A DNA stretch of 64,000 nt from Centrapalus pauciflorus (taxonomy: Eukaryota > Streptophyta > Magnoliopsida > Asterales > Asteraceae): contig JAANYP010000178.1 in the NCBI GenBank assembly GCA_020465985.1, forward strand, positions 60,623 through 124,622, given 5' to 3'. A model generated the notes under the pieces. The model had not been told where the DNA came from and made no database searches. It worked only from the letters and a program-made list of their open reading frames with translations. This document shows, piece after piece, positions 21,664 to 32,734 of the stretch (positions are counted from its first letter, which is position 1; every line of letters begins with the position of its first letter). Both the position numbers and the translations under genes were made by a program.

Positions 21664-23696
21664 TGTAACATCCTCAAATTATTATATTGTAATTGGGCTA
21701 ATTAAGTGGAAAAATTACAATTAAGTTAAATTATGAACAATTATCATGTATTTGGGATATTTAGAAAGTTTGTTGTTATTTTAAGGAAATTTGAACTCGG
21801 AATCATTATTAAGGAGTATTATGAATGATAAAAGTTAATAATGATAAATTTAAGAATAAATCAGTATTTTATGAAACCGGTTAAGTTGAGGGGAGAAATG
21901 TGCAAAATGGTGAAAATGGAATAAAAAAAGGGTAAAAGAATTCATTTCATCATTATTACTCTCTCACTACTCTCTCTCTCTAGAAGTTCTCTCTACATCT
22001 CTCTAAGATATCTCACAAACCGACCGTCGGATTTTCGAGAATTATACGTCAACGGAAAGATCTCGTGGAGTACAACAACAATCTACAAACGGATTTTTGA
22101 TTTCATACGAATTGAGGTAAGAACCGACACTTTTAAGTTTGTTGTTTCGGTTTTGAAGAACTAGAATTTCGAATCTGTCATTTTATGTAAATTGGAGCTT
22201 GTTTTGCTTGAAATATCGCTGGAATGTGATAGTATATGCATAGTAGAATCGAATCTAGGTATCACACATGATATATCAGTGATTTTAGGCCTTAGAATGA
22301 TAGATTTAAGCTGAAATGATGAACAGACTCGAATATACCAAGAACAGAGTCGAAATGCAAGAACAAACTCGAGTTTGGTGCTAGATTCGAGTGTGTACCA
22401 TTAGATTCTAAGGGGGGGTTCGAATCTATGCCTAGATTCGAAGTGAGGTTCGAATCTATGCCATAGGGTTCGAATCTATGCCATATGGTTCGAATCTAGT
22501 GATTAGATTCGAAGGTAATCCCCTTAAATTCGAGTTTAATGCCTAAAATTGAGAAATCTACTCTCTAAACTCGTGTAATTTAAATGGAACTCATAAACAA
22601 CACATAAAATGATAAGGGTTACTCAAAGGACAAGATGTAAACTTGAAATGGGTTCAAACTTAGTTGTAGTTCGAATTTGGACATAGACCCGAAATGGGGA
22701 AAAATGTTGCAAAACTTACGAAATTTGGTTTTATGATTTAAACGATTATTGATACGAAGTATTGTTGTAATTAATATAACAGGTCCCTTGTGGTGTTGTT
22801 TAACCCACAGTGGGGTACTTGGTGGATCCGGTTGAAAGCCCGTGGAGAAATAAAAATTTGGTTAAAAGTTTAATTACGCACCCACTGTGAGTACCTTTGA
22901 TTTTAGCATGTTTACATCTGCTTTATGTTTGCTAGGCCTGCTGAGGCATGTTGTTTCACTTTCGTTTGACACTCTACTAACTTGCGTATATATAATGATG
23001 CACATTCACATTTGCTGCATATCCTTTCTTTTGTTGTGCATCCTGTTGATGTCGATGGACCTGAGTGGTCGCATCTGTACTCTGATGTTACTGTGCTATA
23101 TGAGCCAAGAGTTTGACACCTCTATGGCCAGGATAGACAGTATGACATCCCCGATGGTATGTTTGCCTCAGTTTGGTGGGTTTTTCTTAATGCCGAGTGT
23201 GTCAGCTCGAAGGGGCTGCGGGCTCAGTTTTGCGTACCTTGGGTGCGTGTGGAGTATACGGTATGTGTTACCGCGGTTACTCTGGGTGGCATCATAAAGA
23301 TTTGTTGAATGCGTAAAATCATATGGTATTCACTAAGCAATCGCTTACCCTTTTAGTTGTTGAATTTTTGTAGGAAAAGGGAAGTCTACTGTTGGACCTT
23401 CTCGTTAGGCCATTTGAGAAGATTTGGAAGAAATCTGTTACTTAATCGGTACTTATGTTGTGGAACAAATGTTATAATATGTTTGGGATGATTGTAATAA
23501 TTGTATTTGGATATGTAGACTTAGATATGGTACCTTGTAGCACCATAGGGTGTTTGACACGTTTGCACTACTTTTATTCCATGTTTTTTTAATGCTTCCG
23601 CACTAAAATCTAGGTTATCAGATCATTATGTATTGTATGATGGTGATTAAATCCTGGGAGTTTGTAATTGGTGGTTGTTGTGGCAAGGGTGTCACA
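21664..23696 (+). repeat. Gypsy-G1 5' LTR
   Basis: 2033 bp, TG...CA. A CT-rich stretch at 21945-22015 followed by ACCGACCGTCGG may mark the transcript start region. An open frame of 136 codons (22887-23297, GTG start) is kept in both LTRs but resembles no known protein, so it is not called as a gene. Confidence 0.95.
22325..22560 (+). repeat. TTCGAATCTA/ACTCGAA word array in the Gypsy-G1 LTR
   Basis: At least ten variants of TTCGAATCTATGCC, AGATTCGAA and ACTCGAGTTT occur within 240 bp. The same array is at 27765-28005 in the 3' LTR. Confidence 0.75.
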
Positions 23697-23701
23697 CGAG
23701 A

Positions 23702-23713
23702 TGGTATCAGAGC
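23702..23713 (+). promoter_or_regulatory. Gypsy-G1 primer-binding site
   Basis: TGGTATCAGAGC begins six bases after the 5' LTR (CGAGA plus A) and is complementary to initiator-Met tRNA. Confidence 0.9.
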
Positions 23714-23915
23714 AGTAGTTTGAGATTCAAGTGTCCGTGAGGTCTTGATCTCAAACATTAAGTGATGATATGTAGTGAATTTAGGAAATGATCTGAACTA
23801 AGATAGGCTATGATCTAGTATTCATAAGAGACTGACTATCATACGGGACAATTAGGTGGTGTCTTTAAATAAATGACATGTTACTAAACAAGTTATATGT
23901 TTTGTATTTCAGAAC

Positions 23916-25168
23916 ATGTCTGGAGGAGGAATGACACCAGAAGAGACGAGAGAAATGATGCTAGCCATGATGGCTGAGCAAAATCGGATGATACAAGACC
24001 AGTTTCGGGCTCGAGATGAGGCCGAAGCTAAACGAAGAGAAGATAAGAGGAAGAATAAGGAAAGAGAGAGAAACAATGACGAACAAGATGACAATATTGG
24101 TTCATCTAATAAGCCCAGAAGTTGTCGATTTAAGGATTTTAAGGGAAATGGAGCAGTTGAGTTTAATGGACTGGGTGATGCTGTTGCTGCTCTGGAATAA
24201 ATAACAGCCACAGAACGGACATTCCGAATCAGCGATTGTGCTGAGAAGGACATGGTCCGTTTCGCTACTGCCATGTTCACCAAAGACGCAATAATGTGGT
24301 GGAACTCGATGGTGAATGCATTAACAATGGAGAAGGTTGCTGTAATGACATGGGCTGAGTTTACCGAAATCTTCACTCAGCAATACTGCCCGGCCGATGA
24401 ACGCCGAAGACTAGAAGCTAAGTTCATGACACTAATCCAAGGGACTAAGTCTGTGTCTCAATACGCGGTAGAGTTCACGAGACTAAGTTTATTTGCACCT
24501 CATCAGGTGATACAGAAGAAAGAAAAGTGACCCGATTCGAGGTAGGTCTTGATTTGGAAATCCGAAGAGTGATGAGCAACGTACGCTACCCCACATTTGC
24601 TGGTTTACTGGAAGCCGCCAGAAATGTGGAACAGATTCTAAGTATGTCTGGATATGTGATGGGGTCTGCTGCTGCTTCAGCTAACCCAACTCAACCCTCA
24701 CCACCGAAACGTCAGCGTGAAGGAGGCTACTCTGGTTCTTCACGATCATCGCAGTACTCGCCGCAACAGTCCTTCCGTCGACAGTCTAATTCTTCTGGTC
24801 GTGCACGTGCGTACTCCATCAACACTGAGCCACAGTATTGTAATAAGTGTCATCTGGAACACTTCGGCAAGTGCACAAACGGGCGTGCATGTTTTTGCTG
24901 TGGAGAATTGGGTCACTACCAAAATGAATGCCCAAGGAAGGGAGATGCTTGCCATAAGTGTGGTGTATGGGGACACTACAATAGGAATTGCAGAAGGAAC
25001 GATCCAGCTGCTGCTGCTCCATCTACAACACGATCATCGGGAGGTTCAAGTGGTGGTTCAGTCAACCGCCGGAACCAGTCACAAAGGGGACAGGTTAGTG
25101 CATTTCAGATTACCGCGGAAGAAGCTAGGGAAAACCCGGAGATGGATGCGGGTACGTTTATAAGTTAA
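23916..25168 (+). pseudogene. Gypsy-G1 gag
   Basis: Starts MSGGGMTPEETREMM with a charged helical region. A TAA at 24198 interrupts it, then the same frame continues into the Retrotrans_gag core (KDAIMWWNSM, WAEFTEIFTQQYCP, SVSQYAVEFTRL). A frameshift at about 24527 leads to FEVGLDLEIRRVM and, after a Ser/Gln-rich linker, two zinc knuckles (CFCCGELGHYQNEC and CHKCGVWGHYNRNC) preceded by a third Cys/His cluster (YCNKCHLEHFGKC). One nonsense change and one frameshift in an element this young suggest it was mobilised by a relative. Confidence 0.9.
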
Positions 25169-25194
25169 ATTTTTGCTTGCATTAGTAATGTTTA

Positions 25195-25510
25195 ATTCTG
25201 ATGTCAATAGGTCTTTTGTGTCTACTGTTTTGTACAACGAATAGTCATGACACTGTTTAAGTTACTTGCTATAATTGACATAGAAACTACTAGTAACACT
25301 CTAGCCGAATTAGATTACTTATATCGTAACTGCACTTTAGAAATTGAAGATGTAGTCTTCGATTTGGATCATACTCCGATAGCATTTAGTGAATGTAACA
25401 TGATAAATGTAGAAGATGTCGACATTATGAATAAGAATGACAAATGTCAAAGAAGAACTGGTTTGTTATAATTGTGGAAAAATGGGTCATTTTAAAAGAG
25501 TACTTTAAGA
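25195..25510 (+). pseudogene. Gypsy-G1 aspartic protease remnant plus stray zinc knuckle
   Basis: A frame at 25247-25471 contains LDYLYRNCTLEIEDVVFDL, the central strand block of gypsy retropepsins. FVSTVLYNE-like sequence precedes it, but the catalytic D-S/T-G triad itself is lost. Directly after it, in another frame (25464-25508), comes CYNCGKMGHFKR, a zinc-knuckle start lacking the last Cys. A knuckle after protease is out of normal order. Confidence 0.6.
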
Positions 25511-26800
25511 TGCTATACGTAACCTCATTAAAGTTTTTATGATTCTAAAGATAACATGAACATGAGTATTAGGAAAAGTTGTTACTATTGTAAGTAAGAT
25601 GATGATTGTGAATAAGAATACTTTAATGTAAGAATAGGCATTAGATGAATAAGCTAAAATGGATTTTGAAATTCTGAATTGGAAAAGATGTTTTGAATAT
25701 CGTGAGAATATTTTGTAATGAGAATCAAGGAACTTGTTTCAATATTGATATATATATACGAACATTATATGAGGAAATTAGTCTAGAAATTTTGGGGAAA
25801 GTATACGAGGGTATAATAATACAAGACTGGTGTTCATATGATATGAGATTTGGAATATACAATGTGAAATATAAGTAAAATATGTATGTGAGTTGTAATC
25901 ATTTAGAAAGGAAATATGATGATACATGAGGATAGTATATTTATTGATATGGTAATTGATCAATAAGAAGGTTAAAGAGACTTTGGATAATAATGAAAAT
26001 TTGCTTATACAGTAAAGAAAGGTCTAATACTACGATTCGGAATCTAAGGGAGATTCGGAGGTGGTCATGAGTTTTGTTTAAATTTTTGGTGTCGATTAAT
26101 TCAATTGTAACTACTGCATTGGTGCAATCAATGTTAGTGCTTTAGTCTAAGTTGTTGGTTGTAATAAGTGTTGAAATTGCTTAGTAACACATTAGCTAAA
26201 GTAAATCATGTGTATCATGATTGTACTTTAGGGGTCGAAGAAGTAAGTTTATATTCTGGGGTTTTTCCCAATAACTTACTGTTCATATCGTCATGCATAT
26301 AAAAAAATATAAGTGAGATGCGGCACAAACATGAATACGAGTAAAACTTGTCGGCAACCGATAGAAAATCAGAATGAATGGACTATTTTCATATTGGTAT
26401 ATATGACAATATAATGTATTTTGGATTTAAGTAAAAGTTGAAAAGATCAATGGATTAGGTAGGAATATCATATAACACTAGTTATCATGATAAAGTAAAG
26501 AAGACGATGTTTAAAGTTTCGCACGCAAAGAAAAGTAGAAGTCCTACATGTTGGAAAGAAATCAAAGGAAACATTGATGGTTATGTCCGTAATATCACAA
26601 AAGATGTTACTATGATAATAGTTATAAACCGATCAGTTATAAGACAAATAATTGAGTGTAGTTGAAAGTATCATCGATGAGGATTGAAAACCGGATCTGT
26701 AAAAAGGTACAAGTTGACACGGAATGTGTTGGCACAACTAGAATAATAGAAAAGTTAGGAATCGGTCGAGTCATTTGGAATTTTTCCTAAGGAAGTATTA
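25511..26800 (+). other. degenerate internal region of Gypsy-G1
   Basis: No RT, RNase H or integrase core motif is found in any frame. Near 26095-26235 a second, more decayed protease-like block is visible in translation (HDCTLGVEE beside earlier RNCTLEIED). The rest is AT-rich with many stops. It replaces about 3 kb of pol expected in a complete element. Confidence 0.5.
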
Positions 26801-27060
26801 AATTAACACATGGTGTTTCATGTGGAAAGCTGTATAAAAACCTTCACAACTGGTGATGAAAATTGGCTGATTATATCAAATTAGAATTCAAGAAAGATTA
26901 GTATATGTTGAGAAACATGTATGTGTTTTGAATACTAACATCAGAAGTTAAGGATCAAAAAGATTAAACTAGGGTTAATACGTTGGAAGCATCACAAAGG
27001 AGTAAACTACGTTTGGGAGATAAAAGCCGATATGTTGAATAAGTAAACGAATCTGTTCAA
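26801..27060 (+). pseudogene. Gypsy-G1 integrase C-terminal remnant
   Basis: Translation gives GDENWLI, then KKIKLGLIRWKHHKGVNYVWE. This corresponds to the last part of gypsy integrases, where (K)IP-(I/V)VKVRW....GPE-(F/Y)TWE is usual. It shows that the element keeps the 3' end of pol while the middle is gone. Several stops are present. Confidence 0.6.
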
Positions 27061-27106
27061 ATACCAGTAATTTCGAGGACGAAGTTGAGCGTGGTGGAGC
27101 CCATGC
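27061..27106 (+). promoter_or_regulatory. Gypsy-G1 region preceding the 3' LTR
   Basis: TTTCGAGGACGAAGTTGAGC resembles the ATTTCGAGGACGAAA block commonly found just upstream of the PPT in chromoviruses. The PPT itself (GTGGTGGAGCCCA) is weak. Confidence 0.55.
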
Positions 27107-29138
27107 TGTAACATCCTCAAATTATTTTATTGTAATTGGGCTAATTAAGTGGAAAAATTACAATTAAGTTGAATTATGAACAATTATCATGTATTTGGGA
27201 TATTTAGAAAGTTTGTTGTTATTTTAAGGAAATTTGAACTCGGAATCATTATTAAGGAGTATTATGAATGATAAAAATTAATAATGATAAATTTAAGAAT
27301 AAATCAGTATTTTATGAAACCGGTTAAGTTGAGGGGAGAAATGTGCAAAATGGTGAAAATGGAATAAAAAAGGGTAAAAGAATTCATTTCATCATTATTA
27401 CTCTCTCACTACTCTCTCTCTCTAGAAGTTCTCTCTACATCTCTCTAAGATATCTCACAAACCGACCGTCGGATTTTCGAGAATTATACGTCAACGGAAA
27501 GATCTCGTGGAGTACAACAACAATCTACAAACGGATTTTTGATTTCATACGAATTGAGGTAAGAACCGACACTTTTAAGTTTGTTGTTTCGGTTTTGAAG
27601 AACTAGAATTTCGAATCTGTCATTTTATGTAAATTGGAGCTTGTTTTGCTTGAAATATTGCTGGTATGTGATAGTATATGCATAGTAGAATCGAATCTAG
27701 GTATCACACATGATATATCAGTGATTTTAGGCCTTAGAATGATGGATTTAAGCTGAAATGATGAACAGACTCGAATATACCAAGAACAGAGTCGAAATGC
27801 AAGAAAAAACTCGAGTTTGGTGCTAGATTTGAGTGTGTACCATTAGATTCTAAGGGGGGGTTCGAATCTATGCCTAGATTCGAAGTGAGGTTCGAATCTA
27901 TGCCATAGGGTTCGAATCTATGCCATATGGTTCGAATCTAGTGATTAGATTCGAAGGTAATCCCCTTAAATTCGAGTTTAATGCCTAAAATTGAGAAATC
28001 TACTCTCTAAACTCGTGTAATTTAAATGGAACTCATAAACAACACATAAAATGATAAGGGTTACTCAAAGGACAAGATGTAAACTTGAAATGGGTTCAAA
28101 CTTAGTTGTAGTTCGAATTTGGACATAGACCCGAAATGGGGAAAAATGTTGCAAAACTTACGAAATTTGGTTTTATGATTTAAACGATTATTGATACGAA
28201 GTATTGTTGTAATTAATATAACAGGTCCCTTGTGGTGTTGTTTAACCCACAGTGGGGTACTTGGTGGATCCGGTTGAAAGCCCGTGGAGAAATAAAAATT
28301 TGGTTAAAAGTTTAATTACGCACCCACTGTGAGTACCTTTGATTTTAGCATGTTTACATCTGCTTTATGTTTGCTAGGCCTGCTGAGGCATGTTGTTTCA
28401 CTTTCGTTTGACACTCTACTAACTTGCGTATATATAATGATGCACATTCACATTTGCTGCATATCCTTTCTTTTGTTGTGCATCCTGTTGATGTCGATGG
28501 ACCTGAGTGGTCGCATCTGTACTCTAATGTTACTGTGCTATATGAGCCAAGAGTTTGACACCTCTATGGCCAGGATAGACAGTATGACATCCCCGATGGT
28601 ATGTTTGCCTCAGTTTGGTGGGTTTTTCTTAATGCCGAGTGTGTCAGCTCGAAGGGGCTGCGGGCTCAGGTTTGCGTACCTTGGGTGCGTGTGGAGTATA
28701 CGATATGTGTTACCGCGGTTACTCTGGGTGGCATCATAAAGATTTGTTGAATGCGTAAAATCATATGGTATTCACTAAGCAATCGCTTACCCTTTTAGTT
28801 GTTGAATTTTTGCAGGAAAAGGGAAGTCTACTGTTGGACCTTCTCGTTAGGCCATTTGAGAAGATTTGGAAGAAATCTGTTACTTAATCGGTACTTATGT
28901 TGTGGAACAAATGTTATAATATGTTTGGGATGATTGTAATAATTGTATTTGGATATGTAGACTTAGATATGGTACCTTGTAGCACCATAGGGTGTTTGAC
29001 ACGTTTGCACTACTTTTATTCCATGTTTTTTTAATGCTTCCGCACTAAAATCTAGGTTATCAGATCATTATGTATTGTATGATGGTGATTAAATCCTGGG
29101 AGTTTGTAATTGGTGGTTGTTGTGGCAAGGGTGTCACA
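27107..29138 (+). repeat. Gypsy-G1 3' LTR
   Basis: 2032 bp, almost identical to 21664-23696, followed by CGATT. The array of TTCGAATCTA words and the 136-codon frame (28329-28739) are both conserved. Confidence 0.95.
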
Positions 29139-29393
29139 CGATTGGTTGACTCGATCAGATCTCATGCAAAGTGCTTTCCATGATTTCGTAATATGGTTTT
29201 TCAACGTTGTGTTTCCTTCGGGTGCAAAGAACTTTTGACAAAGTTTGCAACACGCTTTTTCGACCCGTTCGACATTTTACATAAATCGTAATGCTCCCAA
29301 ATATCTTTGTTTCGTTTATTTTCGAGCACTCTCACGACTTCGAGATTTCTCTCGACAGAAGATTGCCCAAGTAGTATCTTGAGTATTAGCCAT
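29139..29393 (-). pseudogene. hAT transposase N-terminus with BED zinc finger
   Basis: Reading leftward from an ATG at 29391-29393 (MANTQDTTW), one stop follows and then a BED-type finger: CKLCQKFFAPEGNTTLKNHI with C-x2-C and a downstream His pair. BED fingers bind the transposon ends. The frame runs into the gypsy insertion at 29138 and resumes at 21663, so the two pieces are halves of one gene. Confidence 0.8.
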
Positions 29394-29772
29394 GAGAAAG
29401 AAATGATGAAAGACCAAAAGTCAATTTTTTGAGATTACGAGAGTTGAAAAATACTGAAATTATCGAAAGAGAGAGTTTAGAATTATATGTATACAATCTA
29501 AAACACCTCCTACCTATTTATACAAACATTGGATGGCAGAAATGTAATATTTTTGCAAAAAGGGTCAAAAAAGCCCCAACGTTCACAAAAAACGACTATT
29601 TTTTTGAACCTCGAAAATCGGATAAAATCGGTTTTAAAACCGGAAAAGAAATCCGGTACACAATCCGATTTTGAGTTTAAAAACCGGGTAAAATAAAATC
29701 CGGACCGGTTTCACTATAACCAGTTTCGGATCAAAATCGAATATTCAGATTTTTTTGCACATCTACCATACA
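29394..29772 (-). repeat. hAT right terminus, subterminal repeats and TSD
   Basis: Non-coding 5' end of the hAT element (in its own orientation), with AATCGG, ACCGG and ATCCGG subterminal motifs at 29615-29730. The terminal TTTTTTGCACATCTA ends at 29765, and the target duplication CCATACA is 29766-29772. The frame at 29429-29674 is a chance ORF. Confidence 0.8.
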
Positions 29773-30063
29773 GATCCACTGGTAGCAAGTAGTTAAATAT
29801 GAGCTCCAAAATATACATAAAATAAAGCCATGTTTTTGTCCAATCCTAGACAGATTGAATTCAACTACAAAATTATTAAGTTACCATAGATCAACCTGCC
29901 AATTTAAGAAATCTCACCATTATAAAAAATGAATCAATCATAAAAATAATATGCCAAATTTATAATATACAAAACTGAAACTGACAATATTTTGATTCTC
30001 CTTTTAACTTCAAATCAAGGAGAGCAAAAAACCTCAAAATATGCAGCTTAGAATTACATCCCC
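29773..30063. other. unassigned DNA right of the hAT element
   Basis: AT-rich, no recognised feature; formerly continuous with the sequence ending at 6308. Confidence 0.4.
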
Positions 30064-30398
30064 TGTTGTCTCTTAATCGGTTGATTACAAAGAACAAAAA
30101 GGTATACTGAAATAGAAATCGTATTATTAATTGGAATATTTACAAGATACTTCTAATTTATTACATGAATCTTCTATTTATAGACAATGAACCATCACGA
30201 CCTTTCAATGAACCATCGCGACCTTTCAACGAAAAGTCATGGGCGTTCGTTTTGTGACTGTTACAAATAGTGACACCTATTCGACAGACCCTTTTGGTAT
30301 AACTAACTTTAACCGACATTAACTTCCTATAAGTATAAATATTTATAGTAATAATATCTAAGTGATGAACGAGATTAGGTTCAAATTCTCCCCCTTAA
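30064..30398 (-). repeat. Copia-B 3' LTR and polypurine tract
   Basis: On the minus strand the tract AAGGGGGAGAATT (about 30382-30396) is followed by an LTR-like unit from about 30383 to 30064 (TGAACCTAAT...GAGACAACA), with CTATTTATAG near 30173 inside. The ends are inferred from PPT position and TG/CA rules; no 5' partner was found, so they may be off by a few bases. Confidence 0.6.
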
Positions 30399-31244
30399 TC
30401 TCGATCATTGATTTGTCCTAGATCTTGAACTCCGAGCATCTGCCGCATAGTGACAAACTTCAGCCTTGGCAAGGCTTTAGTTAATATATCTGTCCTTTGT
30501 AATTCGCCACTAACGTGTTCCACATTGATGTGTCCATTCTCTACACATTCACGAATGAAATGGTAACAGATGTTGATATGCTTACTTATTCCATGAAAAA
30601 TTGGGTTCTTGACGAGTGCATTTGCTGAAATGTTATCAACCTTTAGTGTTACTTTTTCCTCCTTCCAACCCATTATTTCATTAAGTAAACATTTAAACTA
30701 TAGAGCCTGACATGCTGCTCAAGTAGCTGCCATGAATTCTAATTCACATTATGAGAGTGCTACTGTTGGTTGCTTCTGAGTGCACAAGGTGATTCTCCAA
30801 AATAGAATACTATTCCAGTATTTCCTTTTCCTTGATCAATATTGATCCCATAACTACTATCGCTATAACCTGTAATCTTGCAACCGTCATCTCTTTTGTA
30901 TATAATACCATGCTCGTTAGTTCCTTTGATATACAAGATTACTTGTTTATCACCTTTAAATGGTGATCCTTTGGTTCTTGCATGAATCTAATAAGTAATC
31001 CAAGTGAGTAACTTAGATCTAGTCTAGTGTGTAGTAGATATCTGAGACATCCAATTAAACTTCTGTAATAAGTTGCATCTACTGGATTTCCGTCTTTTGT
31101 CTTGACCAACTTTGTTCCCGGGTCCATAGGTATCTTTGTGTCATTACTTTCCATCATATTTGCATCTTTCAAGATCCTGTTGATGTAACCTATTTGCTTG
31201 ATTGTAATCTCACCTCGTGTTTGAGTAAGTTCTATCCCAAGGTA
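30395..31244 (-). pseudogene. Copia-B RNase H and end of RT
   Basis: The terminal RNase H part is intact in one frame (30395-30673): VDNISANALVKNP, SKHINICYHFIRECVENG, LQRTDILTKALPR. Upstream, broken translation gives the YSDSSYG and GNTGIVFYFGESP-type blocks (30690-30900). 30939-31172 carries the RT/RNase H connection (DATYYRSLIGCLRYL, RLDLSYSLGLLIRFM). At least three frame interruptions are present. Confidence 0.82.
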
Positions 31245-31997
31245 TTAAGCCAACAATCCTATATCGCTCATTTCAAAATTGTTTTCCGTTTGGGATTTGA
31301 AGAAGTCTATTTCCTTCATTAAAGTGCCTGTGACTATCAAGTCATCCACATAAATTCCAACTATTAGTGTGAAATTCTTACTTCTCTTTGTGTAGATTGC
31401 TTGTTCGAGATTACATTTTTTAAAGTCCAGTGACTTTAAGCTTTGATCAAGTTTCACATTCCAAGCTCGCGGTGCCTGCCTTAAACCATATAAAGCCTTT
31501 GAGAGCTTGCAAACTTTCGCTGAACTTCGTGGTTGTATACAACCTTCAAGTTGTGCAACGTAGACATCTTCCTTTAATTCCCCATGTAAAAATGCTGATT
31601 TGACATCCAAATGCTGTACTTGCCATCCATGGTATGTAGCCAGTGCTAAAATCAGACGAATTGTCTCAATGCGTGCAACTGGTGCAAATACTTCATCGAA
31701 GTCTATTCCTTGTTCCTGCACATATCCTTTTGCTACTAGCGTTGCATTGTATTTGATGATTTTTCCTTCTGCATCCCTCTTGGTTTTAAAGACCCACTTG
31801 AGTCCTATTGCCTTATGATTTTTAGGCAAAGTAGTAAGAGTCCATGTGTTGTTCCTGTTAATTGAATCCAGTTCAGCTTCCATGGCCTCGATCCATTCCT
31901 TATCTGTTGATGCGTCCTTGTAGTTACATGGTTCTTTTTCTGTAAGTAGCAGGCTTTCAGTTTCAACTACTTGTGCTCTTTCGTATATCTCACTCAA
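31245..31997 (-). pseudogene. Copia-B reverse transcriptase
   Basis: 250 codons are open: ASTDKEWIEAMEAEL, NRNNTWTLTTLP, GLKWVFKTKRDAEG, ARIETIRLIL, HLDVKSAFLHGEL, LYGLRQAPRAWN and the catalytic IYVDDLIVTG, ending at a TAA within SDIGLLA. The RT core is otherwise well preserved, more like Ale/Retrofit-type than SIRE-type copia RT. The stop and the missing upstream half make it a pseudogene. Confidence 0.88.
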
Positions 31998-32179
31998 GTC
32001 TCTGAACCCTCGTATTGGTGTATCATCAAATATTCCTGTTGAGTTTCTTAATGAACTAACAATCGCTTCTTCCTCCTCTGAGTTTGGATTATGAGTGTAA
32101 GTCTATGGGGTAACTAGAGTGTCTGGAGCAGTAAGTTGTTCCTGTTCCTGGTAAGCATCTTCGTTGCTTTCTGAGTTGA

Positions 32180-32734
32180 TTAATGTAGTACTTCTATCAT
32201 CAATTCCTCTAACCACAAAACTTGTCCATTCTGATCTTGTCTACTTGTTTCGTCCCTTTTGTTATCCCATTTCCATGGTTTGGTTTCCATAAACTTAACA
32301 TCTATGCTTACAAGTATCCTGTTCTTTTCTGGATCATATAACATGTATGCCTTTGATCCTTCCTCTACTCTTAAGTGAATCATGGGAACACTTCTATTAT
32401 CAAGTTTTTGCAAATGAGGTATTGTTACCTTGGCATAAGTTGTGCACCCAAATATTGTTAGTTGTTCTAGATTTGGTTTTCTGTTGTAGAGTGCCTCATA
32501 TGGAGTTTTATCCACTAGGGCTCTTGTCGATACCCTGTTCAGTATGTATATGGCGTGTTTGACTGCTTCCGCCCAGAAGTTCTGTGGGAACTTCATTGCT
32601 TTCATCAAACTTCTCATAGTATATAACACTGTTTTGTTTCTTCTTTCCACGACTCCGTTTTATTGGGGTGAGTAAGGTGCTGTTAAATGTCGTGTCATTC
32701 CATTTTCCTTATAGTATTTCGTGAATTCATTTGA
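32180..32734 (-). pseudogene. Copia-B integrase C-terminal half, cut by Copia-C
   Basis: From 32734 downward the minus strand encodes EFTKYYKENGMTRHLTAPYSP, a TAA where Gln is expected, NGVVERRNKTVLYTMRSLMKA, then FWAEAVKHAIYILNRV and TPYEALYNRKPN. The N-terminal half, with the zinc region and first catalytic acids, is missing because the 3' LTR of another copia element begins exactly at 32735. 31998-32179 is the variable connector. Confidence 0.85.

Larger units (their letters stand above)
21664..29138 (+). mobile_element. young Ty3/gypsy element with most of pol deleted (Gypsy-G1)
   Basis: Its 2.03-kb LTRs (TGTAACATCC...GGTGTCACA) are almost identical: I count about 12-14 differences. The perfect 5-bp duplication CGATT lies at 21659-21663 and 29139-29143. 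The internal 3.4 kb holds a PBS, a gag with two zinc knuckles, protease fragments and the last part of integrase; RT, RNase H and the integrase core are missing. Terminal sequence and gag resemble chromovirus (Tekay/Del or Reina) elements, by recollection. It interrupts the hAT transposase just after its BED zinc finger. Confidence 0.93.
6316..29765 (-). mobile_element. hAT DNA transposon containing two nested LTR elements
   Basis: Termini are TAGAGGTGCACAAA (6316-6329) and, on the other strand, TAGATGTGCAAAAA (ending at 29765): imperfect terminal inverted repeats. They are flanked by CCATACA at 6309-6315 and 29766-29772 (7 of the 8 bp expected of hAT). Both ends carry subterminal copies of ATCCGG/CCGGTT (6334-6500 and 29620-29745). 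Removing the insertions at 6645-20206 and 21664-29138, each with one TSD copy, leaves about 2.4 kb with a degraded BED-type hAT transposase read leftward. Confidence 0.85.

Noticed and set aside
21664..21677. ATG at 21675-21677 as the start of the hAT transposase
   Set aside because: These bases belong to the Gypsy-G1 LTR; the real N-terminus is at 29139-29393.
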